NCBI RefSeq assembly: GCF_900112685.1
Contig: NZ_FOMS01000016.1
Coordinates: 22,313 to 86,312, forward strand
From: Roseivivax sediminis
GTDB lineage: Bacteria; Pseudomonadota; Alphaproteobacteria; Rhodobacterales; Rhodobacteraceae
Direction of reading: 5' to 3'
DNA: 64,000 nucleotides
Shown here in pieces: positions 54,521-61,427 of the stretch; position 1 is the first letter of the stretch, and each line of letters starts with the position of its first letter. A program made the translations under genes and the position numbers. The notes beneath the pieces are model-generated. The model was not told the DNA's origin. It saw nothing but the letters and a program-made list of their open reading frames with translations, and ran no database searches.

Positions 54521-57049
54521 TCAGAAGATGAAGTCACTCTCTGGCAGCGTCTCGGCCACGCCTTCGACGCGGATGGAGAGCGCGTCGGCGCCGTCTCCGG
54601 AGGATATGAGAAGGTCGCCCCCCTCAACGGTCTGTGTCAGATCATCCATTGCAAGGCCGGTTTGCGCGAAGCTGAGCATGTCGACGCCCTCATCGAAACC
54701 GCTCACGACGATCTCGCCGCCATCCGCGGCATCGGCGTCGAAGAGAAAGACGTCGCTTCGGCCATCCTCGACAACACGGTAATCGACGATTTGGCTCTCA
54801 TAGATCGCGATATCCGTGATTTCGCCGTCGAACACCTGCGTGAAACCCGCCTCACCCGACTGGCTTGCCCAACCGTTCGCGCCGACCTGCAGGTAATTGT
54901 CGTTTCCGGCCCAGCTTGCGTCGAACTCCGCCTGGTCGACGATTTCCCCGTCGAGCATGAGCGAGACCATGCCGTCTCCGAAACCGATTTCGACCGCGTG
55001 GTCGGTGTTCCGCGACACCGGCGCGGTCAGGGCAACCTCCCCGTCCTCGTTCTGGAACCGTGCGACGATCTCACCCTCGTTGATGTAGCTCGTGAAGTGA
55101 TCCCCGTTTCCATAAGCGTCGCGGCTGACCAGCCCCTTCTGACCGCTCGTGGAGTCAGCGTTGAAACGGAACTGGATGGTTCCCGCCTCGATGGCCAGGC
55201 TTTCGTCGTGCGGGGCTTCAAGCACGTCCCACGGAGCATCGATCTCGCCGCCGGCGGAACGAAAGACCAGGTGATCCGTCGGCGTTCCCCCGGACGCGGA
55301 ATCGGAGACGTCTTCGTCCGTCGGCTCCGTGTCTACCGCCTCGGCTGATCCGTAGATCGCGACATCCCTGATTTCACCGTCGAATACCTGCGTGTAACCC
55401 GCGTCGCCCGGCTGGCTCGCCCAACCGTTGGCGCCGATCTGCAGGTAGTTCTCGCTCCCGGCCCAACTCGTATCGAACTCCGCCTCGTCGGCGACTTGGC
55501 CATCGAGGATCAGCGCCACCGTTCCGTCTCCGAACCTGATATCGACCGCATAGTCCGTGTTGGGCGAAACCGGGGTGGACAGGGCGACCTCGCTGTTTTC
55601 GTTCTGGAAACGCGCAACAAGCGCCCCATTGTCGATGTAGCTCGTGAAGTGGTTCCCGTTGCCGTAGGCATCGCTGCTGACGAGGCCCAGCTGACCGCTG
55701 ACGGTCTCGGCGTTGAAGTCGAACTGGATTGTGCCCTCGTCCAGGTCGAGACTTTGATCGGGCGCAATCTCCATGACGTCGGACGCGGACGAGATCCTGC
55801 CGGCCTCCGCGAAGAACAGAGCTTCCGCTTCCCCCGGCGTCTCGCTTGCGTTGTCCTCGACCGGATCTTCTTCCGGCTCTTCGGGTTCAGGTGCAGGTTC
55901 GGGTTCAGGTGCAGGTTCGGGTTCGGGCGACGGTTCAGGCTCGGAGTCGCCCCCGTCCTCCCCTGACGACCAACCACTGTCGGTGATCGTGCTCAATCGA
56001 TCCAACGCGCCGTAGCCCGAGCCGAAATCGATGGCCGAGCTGTCGACGGGAACGAAATCCTGCCAGACATCACCGTCGCCGGAGAAGATGTTGCCGAAAA
56101 AGTTCGCGTCTGAAGGTGACTTAGAGTAGGTGAAGTTGTTCCCGAGGCTGGCGCCCCCGTCGTTACCAATTCCCCCGCTGACATTGCCCTCGACAGTGGC
56201 TTGCGAGGTGTTTCCGACCATCCTGATCGTGCCGCCTGTCGCACCGTTTTCCACCGGCCACGGGAGTAGCGAGTTGTTGCGCACCACGACCCCGGCCGCG
56301 CCGTCACCGTCGAGCACGAAAATCGCATTCGGCGACCCGACCGAAAGCAGGTTATCCTCGATCACGATATTGCGATAGCCTCCGGCGCCCGGATCGGAAA
56401 TGAAGATGCCCTGGGCCCAGAGATTGCCGCTGCTGTCGCCGGTGGCCGGATCGTCGTAGAAGTGGTTGCCGCGGATCGTCAGGTCGTGCGGCGTGCCGCT
56501 GTCGCGACCGAACATCTGGAAAAGATCCGAATGCACGTATGTGCCATCGCTGTATTTCACCGGCGCGGTGTCGGAGAAGACGTTGTTCTCGATCAGGCCA
56601 TCATGCGAGTTGCCCATGATTCTGAACATGTCCGCGACCACATCGTGCATGCGGTTGTTCACGATCTCGAAGTTCCGAGATTCCTCGATGAACAGCCCGT
56701 GGTGACCACCGCCGATATCGTTGCCTTCGAACCGGAACCCCTCGGAAAAGAACACTTGGGAGAAGCCGGCCAGCCGGGAATTCAGGACGTCGACGTCGGC
56801 GACGTTGCGCAGCGTCAGCTCACCGTTTACGGTCAGCCCGTCGAGGGACATGTTGCTGCCCCGCACTTCCAGGTCGCCGAAAACGGCGCCGCCAGGCTCT
56901 GCGGAGGTGAGCCGAACCTCTGACTCGTAGTCGCCGTTGATCGTTACGTTGCCGTAGTTACCGCTCTCCAGGACAAGGACGTCGCCGGATGCAGAGCTGT
57001 CGATCGCGGCTTTGAGTTCTGAAGCGTTGCCAACGTTGATCGTTGCCAT
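54521..57049 (-). CDS. Secreted right-handed beta-helix protein with duplicated LamG-like domains
   Basis: This 842-residue acidic protein has an N-terminal parallel beta-helix (about residues 1-340) with repeated turns such as GLFIEESRNFEIVNNRMHD and NIVIEDNLLSVGSPNAIFV, the fold of polysaccharide lyases and epimerases. A Pro-Glu rich linker (about 360-400) leads to two LamG/concanavalin-like domains, each about 165 residues and very similar to one another (both contain DAYGNG.HFTSYI, ANGWASQ and TQVFDGEI). The C-terminus (about 75 residues, ending ESDFIF) resembles a type I secretion signal, and no Sec signal is present. It could cut, epimerise or bind the EPS made here. Confidence 0.8.
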   Translation of the reverse strand: MATINVGNASELKAAIDSSASGDVLVLESGNYGNVTINGDYESEVRLTSAEPGGAVFGDLEVRGSNMSLDGLTVNGELTLRNVADVDVLNSRLAGFSQVFFSEGFRFEGNDIGGGHHGLFIEESRNFEIVNNRMHDVVADMFRIMGNSHDGLIENNVFSDTAPVKYSDGTYVHSDLFQMFGRDSGTPHDLTIRGNHFYDDPATGDSSGNLWAQGIFISDPGAGGYRNIVIEDNLLSVGSPNAIFVLDGDGAAGVVVRNNSLLPWPVENGATGGTIRMVGNTSQATVEGNVSGGIGNDGGASLGNNFTYSKSPSDANFFGNIFSGDGDVWQDFVPVDSSAIDFGSGYGALDRLSTITDSGWSSGEDGGDSEPEPSPEPEPAPEPEPAPEPEEPEEDPVEDNASETPGEAEALFFAEAGRISSASDVMEIAPDQSLDLDEGTIQFDFNAETVSGQLGLVSSDAYGNGNHFTSYIDNGALVARFQNENSEVALSTPVSPNTDYAVDIRFGDGTVALILDGQVADEAEFDTSWAGSENYLQIGANGWASQPGDAGYTQVFDGEIRDVAIYGSAEAVDTEPTDEDVSDSASGGTPTDHLVFRSAGGEIDAPWDVLEAPHDESLAIEAGTIQFRFNADSTSGQKGLVSRDAYGNGDHFTSYINEGEIVARFQNEDGEVALTAPVSRNTDHAVEIGFGDGMVSLMLDGEIVDQAEFDASWAGNDNYLQVGANGWASQSGEAGFTQVFDGEITDIAIYESQIVDYRVVEDGRSDVFLFDADAADGGEIVVSGFDEGVDMLSFAQTGLAMDDLTQTVEGGDLLISSGDGADALSIRVEGVAETLPESDFIF

Positions 57050-57465
57050 GTATCGTGTTCCTGTGCTGTAGACACACACAGTCGCTTCGGCGGACCAGTC
57101 GGGTCCCCGATTGAATACAGCAAGTGACTAACTGCCCGCCCGAACGCGAAAAACGTCCCTTGCCGGCCGTTCTGGCGTCCCGTGAGTGATGCGACGCGAT
57201 GTTACTGCTGCTGACGACTGCAGTTTCTGTTGGGTGGTTAGGTTCGCTCGTGGTTGCTTTTAACGCCATGCACGCTTCTGCAAGAGACGATGCCGGGCGT
57301 GTCTTGCGAATCGTTTAACAGAAGGCCCGAAGGCTGGCAAAAGCACGGTCAAGACACGGCAGATTGTTGCCGGTGGCCTGATGCTTAACCGCGTCACATT
57401 GTTTTTTCTGAATAATTTATGTCCGACGACGCCCGTTTCGCCCCGAAGGCGCAGGCCGGAGCGTG
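57050..57465. other. Intergenic DNA upstream of the beta-helix gene
   Basis: No gene is recognised. It should hold the promoter of the beta-helix gene (minus) near its left end and the end of the glycosyltransferase transcript at its right end. Part of it, around 57385-57425, is AT-rich (TTGTTTTTTCTGAATAATTTATG). Confidence 0.45.
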
Positions 57466-58362
57466 TCAGCCTGCCGGCGGCCGGGCGACGATTTCGCGCA
57501 CAAGGCGCGGCATGCGCTTCCCGGCCCATCCTGCCATCCACGCCAAGCCGCGCAGTCTCTGAGACCAGGTCAGGTCCTGCATGAAAAGGATGCGGGCGTG
57601 CTCGGTGACAAGCCTGCCAAAGTACCTGCGTCCGGCGTCGGGGCGGGCTGAATCGAACCATTGGCCACGCTCGCGCAATTCCAGCGCGCGGACGGAACGG
57701 CCGCCATGATCGCGCGAGAAGAACTGGACCTCCGGCATCTGCAAGAGCGGCCCCTGCAACACGATCTGAGCGATCAGGTTCCGGTCAGATCCGATATAGC
57801 TGCCGATCAGGTTGCTCCTTTCGAGCACCGCGCGCCTGGTCAGACAGAATACGGAAAAGCAGAAATGACGTTCGGAGACTGCGTTGACGTAGCGACGAAC
57901 CGGGTCCGGATGGTCGAACACCGCATCTTCATAATCGTAGGTCGATACGAACTGGCCGTCCTCGTCGATGATCTCGATGAGGCTGTGGCAGGCGGCCGCC
58001 TCAGGCCGCGCCTCCAGCAGGTTGACGCAACCTTCGACATATCGCGGCCCGATCAGGTCGTCGTGTGCAAGCCACTTGAAGTAGGTTCCGCACGATAACT
58101 CGAAGGCAAGGTTGAAGTTCGGTGCAGCGCCCAGGTTCCGTTCGTTCCGGACATAACGCACGCGGGCGTCCCGATCGGCCGCGGCGCGGCAGATCTCTTC
58201 GGTCCGGTCGGTCGATGTGTTATCGCAGATGATGAGCTCGAAGTCGGTATAGGTCTGCGCGAGCGCGGCATCGATCGCCTGCGCCACGAAATTCTCGCCG
58301 TTGTAGACCGGCAATCCGAGGCTGACTTTGGGCATGGGTACACTCTCGTCTGTGGTTGTCAT
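57466..58362 (-). CDS. Family 2 glycosyltransferase
   Basis: This 298-residue inverting glycosyltransferase (GT-A fold) has the entry VSLGLPVYNGENFVAQAIDA (residues 13-32), the nucleotide-binding DNTSTDRTEEI, and a DxD-like motif in FKWLAHDDLIGP (about residue 95). It is cytoplasmic and should add a sugar to the EPS repeat unit. The ATG at 58362 is preferred over MPKVSLG at 58335 because it overlaps the stop of the flippase gene (ATGA), showing translational coupling. The sugar and linkage cannot be read from the sequence. Confidence 0.92.
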   Translation of the reverse strand: MTTTDESVPMPKVSLGLPVYNGENFVAQAIDAALAQTYTDFELIICDNTSTDRTEEICRAAADRDARVRYVRNERNLGAAPNFNLAFELSCGTYFKWLAHDDLIGPRYVEGCVNLLEARPEAAACHSLIEIIDEDGQFVSTYDYEDAVFDHPDPVRRYVNAVSERHFCFSVFCLTRRAVLERSNLIGSYIGSDRNLIAQIVLQGPLLQMPEVQFFSRDHGGRSVRALELRERGQWFDSARPDAGRRYFGRLVTEHARILFMQDLTWSQRLRGLAWMAGWAGKRMPRLVREIVARPPAG

Positions 58363-59993
58363 CTCAGGGCAGCGTCGGGAATGGTCTTTCGGTCGGTGGT
58401 GTCGTGCCGCATCCACCCTGTGGCCGGAGCCGCGCGTGCCAGAAGCCTGCTGCGCGCCGCCGGCTCGAGTCCGAATACGAGGATCGCAAGACCGAAGGCG
58501 ACGGCACCGGCCGCGCCGCAGGCGAACAGCTCCACCCAGCTCTCGATCGTCACGAGAAACCGCATGCCGATCCAGACCCCGGCGCCCACCACGGCCGGCA
58601 CCAGCCCCGGCACCAGCGTGGATGCGAGAAACGCGCTGAACCCGGCACCGATCAGGCGCAGGTTGAGCCACCAGAAGTAGAGCAGTTGCGAGGCGATGGT
58701 GACGAGGGCGAGCGCCGCCGCCATGCCGATGGCCCCTGCCCCGTACCAAGATGCAAGGGCGAGCATGATGCTCAGGCCCGCCGCCTGCGCGATGAAGGCC
58801 GGCAGGTAGAACGCCCGCACGCGCCCCGTCGCGAGCGCGGTCATCGCCAGCAACGCCGTGGCCTGGTTGACCGGAAAGATCGACATGAACAGGATGATGA
58901 CGAGTGCCGCTCGCCCGTATTCGTCGCCGATATAGAGGCGCACGAAGATGTCCGAGAAGACGATCGCGGGTGTTGCGATCAGCATCGACGCCCAGAGCGC
59001 ATAGCGTCCGCCGCGAAGGACCGTCGTCGCCAACCGCACTCTGTCGCCAGTGGCGTTGAGCGCGGTCACCACCGGCAGAAGCGGGCCGATCGCGGTGATG
59101 ATGAGCATTTCTGTCTGACGGTAGAGCGTCGCGCCGAGAAAGAAGCACGTCACGTCCATCGGCGTGCCGTGCAGGTTGAGGATCAGCGTCGCGGCATTGG
59201 TGTACATGATCCCTCCGAGCTGACCCAGAGATGTCCAGATGCCGAACGAGGTCAGTCGCCGTGCCACAGCGAAACTGGCGAATGCGCGGTCAAAGGTCAG
59301 CTCCGGCACCAGCCTCCGCGAGCGCCATACCGCGACGGCCGAGAGAACAAGCTCGGAGATCGCCGTCGCAACGACGACCCAGACCACGGCGGGACCTGCG
59401 AGAAGAAAGAACAGCGTCAGCACCGAGATCCGAAGCAGCTCCCGCCCGATCTCGAGAATGTTCAGCTCCACATAGGCCTGGCGGATCTGGAAGCCGAGCG
59501 TGAACGGCGAAACCAGCATCCGTATGCCGTAAGTCAGGACCAGCAGCGCCATCATCGCCCGGGCCTCGACTTCGGACCCCACGGGGATCTTCAGCACCTT
59601 CTCGACATTCAGTGCGAAGGTCAGGCCGACCATCCAGAACAGCGCCACGGCACCGATAAGGACCGGAAGGACGGAAGAGACGACCCCGCGCACCGCGTCG
59701 AAATCGCTGCGCGCGTAAGCGTCGATAAGAAACCGCGCCATGCCGCCGGTGAACAGCGAAAAGAACAGCGGCGCCACGACCATAACGGCCATGACAACCG
59801 GGTAGATCGCGAATTCCTCCGTCGGCAGGCGGTTTACCAGGTACTGAAACAGCCAGACCAGCACCGTCACGCTGAGCAACCGGTTGGCGACCGAACTCGC
59901 CGAATTGACCGACACCAATCGCCGCGACAGCACGATGGTGCCGGCGCGGTCCGGTTCGCGGCCGTCAGCTTGCTGGGGGGTGCCCTTCTCCAT
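58359..59993 (-). CDS. Wzx-like polysaccharide flippase (MATE/MOP superfamily)
   Basis: This 544-residue protein has about 12-14 hydrophobic segments and the layout of the polysaccharide transporter group of the MOP exporter superfamily. It would move lipid-linked EPS units across the inner membrane. The N-terminal LSRRLVSVNSASSVANRLLS entry and the central SFGIWTSLGQLGGIMYTNAAT helix pair (about residues 240-262) are typical of Wzx/O-antigen flippases. The N-terminal 25 residues and C-terminal 40 residues are polar. It overlaps the following glycosyltransferase gene by four bases and lies four bases after the methyltransferase gene, so the three form an operon. Confidence 0.88.
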   Translation of the reverse strand: MEKGTPQQADGREPDRAGTIVLSRRLVSVNSASSVANRLLSVTVLVWLFQYLVNRLPTEEFAIYPVVMAVMVVAPLFFSLFTGGMARFLIDAYARSDFDAVRGVVSSVLPVLIGAVALFWMVGLTFALNVEKVLKIPVGSEVEARAMMALLVLTYGIRMLVSPFTLGFQIRQAYVELNILEIGRELLRISVLTLFFLLAGPAVVWVVVATAISELVLSAVAVWRSRRLVPELTFDRAFASFAVARRLTSFGIWTSLGQLGGIMYTNAATLILNLHGTPMDVTCFFLGATLYRQTEMLIITAIGPLLPVVTALNATGDRVRLATTVLRGGRYALWASMLIATPAIVFSDIFVRLYIGDEYGRAALVIILFMSIFPVNQATALLAMTALATGRVRAFYLPAFIAQAAGLSIMLALASWYGAGAIGMAAALALVTIASQLLYFWWLNLRLIGAGFSAFLASTLVPGLVPAVVGAGVWIGMRFLVTIESWVELFACGAAGAVAFGLAILVFGLEPAARSRLLARAAPATGWMRHDTTDRKTIPDAALR

Positions 59994-59997
59994 AGGC

Positions 59998-61158
59998 TTA
60001 ACCGGCCACGATCCTGAAATCCGGGTTCAGTCCCATGGACCGGACCCGCGTCTCGATCTCATCGGCGTAGAGCGCGTTCGAGATCAGCACGAGGTCGGGC
60101 GCGATCTCCGCCAATTGCTCCGGCGCGACGACTGGCAGGGCCATCCCGGGCGCCATGAGCCCATGTTTCCTGGGATTGAGATCCACGAGCGCGGAGATCA
60201 TCCCGCCGGCTTTTCCGAGGGCATTTCCGAACGTGATCCCCTTGGACCCCGCACCCCAGATCACCGCAGATCCCGGCCGGCCGGTCAGCTCGTCGCGCCA
60301 GGTGCCGAGAATACTGCGCGCCGTGCGCGAGAAGGCATCGGCGTCCTCCAGGGTCGCGGAGACGTTGTCCGGCAGCCAGTCGGGCTGGGGCTCGCCGGGA
60401 CGCGCTTCGACCATGAGGAACTGGCCCCCGTAGCCCTCCGCGACGGAGACCGGGACGAATCCGGCTCTGCGGAACGCCGCCGAGATCGAGGGCGCGGTCC
60501 AGTAGCAGACGTGCTCGTAGATCACGTCCCACATCGATACCGTCCGCATCATCCAGTCGGCGTTCGGGACCTCGAAATAGACTGGCACGTCGCGCGCGCC
60601 GATCGCGCGGCGCAGATCGGACAGCATCTCCATCGGCGCGTCGAGATGCTCCAGCACGTGCCGGCAGATCACCGCATCGAAGGGGCGCGTCACGTTGCCG
60701 GCCGTGAAATACTCCGGCACGATCTCGACCCCTGCCTGTTCTGTGAAGGGGGTCTCGCGCGACTTCATGGAGGGGTCGTAGCCCACGGCCTCGGCGACGC
60801 CGCGTTTGGCGAGAAGATCGAGCATGTGACCGTCGCCGCATCCGATCTCGACCACCGTCCGGCCGGACAGGTCGAACCGCGCGACGAGGTTGTCCGCGAG
60901 CGACTCAGAAAAGCTCCGGAACGAGGGCGAGAAATGCAGGGCATTCTCGTATCCCGTGGAATAAACCATTCTGTCGGGATCGAACGAGACGTTCCAGATC
61001 ATCGCGCAGTCGGGACAACGATGCAGATGGATGTCGCCTACGGGGGCTGAACTGGCCGCCGACCTGTCGGGCCAGAGCTGATTGCAAAGGACCGGCACAT
61101 CGACCAGTTCGAAGATCTCCGCCGGTCGGCTCGATCCGCAGACAATACACTCGACCAT
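59998..61158 (-). CDS. SAM-dependent C-methyltransferase-like protein with zinc-binding N-terminus
   Basis: This 386-residue protein has three parts. The N-terminal zinc-binding segment carries paired CxxC motifs (CIVCGS at residues 3-8 and HRCPDCAMI near 47-55). The central class I methyltransferase domain has the SAM motif VVEIGCGDGHMLDLLA (about 101-116). The C-terminal Rossmann-like domain contains AVIWGAGSKGITFGNALG (about 298-315). This is the architecture of NDP-sugar C-methyltransferases such as TylC3 and NovU, so it may make a branched sugar for the EPS. The ATG at 61158 follows a GGAGG ribosome site. It heads the operon with the flippase and the family-2 glycosyltransferase. Confidence 0.88.
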   Translation of the reverse strand: MVECIVCGSSRPAEIFELVDVPVLCNQLWPDRSAASSAPVGDIHLHRCPDCAMIWNVSFDPDRMVYSTGYENALHFSPSFRSFSESLADNLVARFDLSGRTVVEIGCGDGHMLDLLAKRGVAEAVGYDPSMKSRETPFTEQAGVEIVPEYFTAGNVTRPFDAVICRHVLEHLDAPMEMLSDLRRAIGARDVPVYFEVPNADWMMRTVSMWDVIYEHVCYWTAPSISAAFRRAGFVPVSVAEGYGGQFLMVEARPGEPQPDWLPDNVSATLEDADAFSRTARSILGTWRDELTGRPGSAVIWGAGSKGITFGNALGKAGGMISALVDLNPRKHGLMAPGMALPVVAPEQLAEIAPDLVLISNALYADEIETRVRSMGLNPDFRIVAG

Positions 61159-61427
61159 GAAATGGCCTCCGGAAAATGCTTTTCGTATATGCGCGGCCCG
61201 ATCGGACCGCATTATCCGCTATTCAAATCGGGCGCCGCGCGGACTTCGCCATGCGGCAGTGGAAAATTGTCTTCCGAAGCTCGAGCGGAAAAAACGGCCG
61301 GCCCGTGATTGTCGCCGCGGAAGGCACCTCGTTTATGCAGCATAAGCGACGCCCATACAAACGAAACCGCGACGCCACCGGCGTTTTCGCAACGGGGATC
61401 TGCGGAACCGCGTCGATTTCGGGCAGC

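Noticed and set aside
58356..60017. A long plus-strand open frame over the flippase gene
   Set aside because: Its translation is rich in Arg, His, Asp and Gln without structure; the minus strand encodes a clear membrane transporter.
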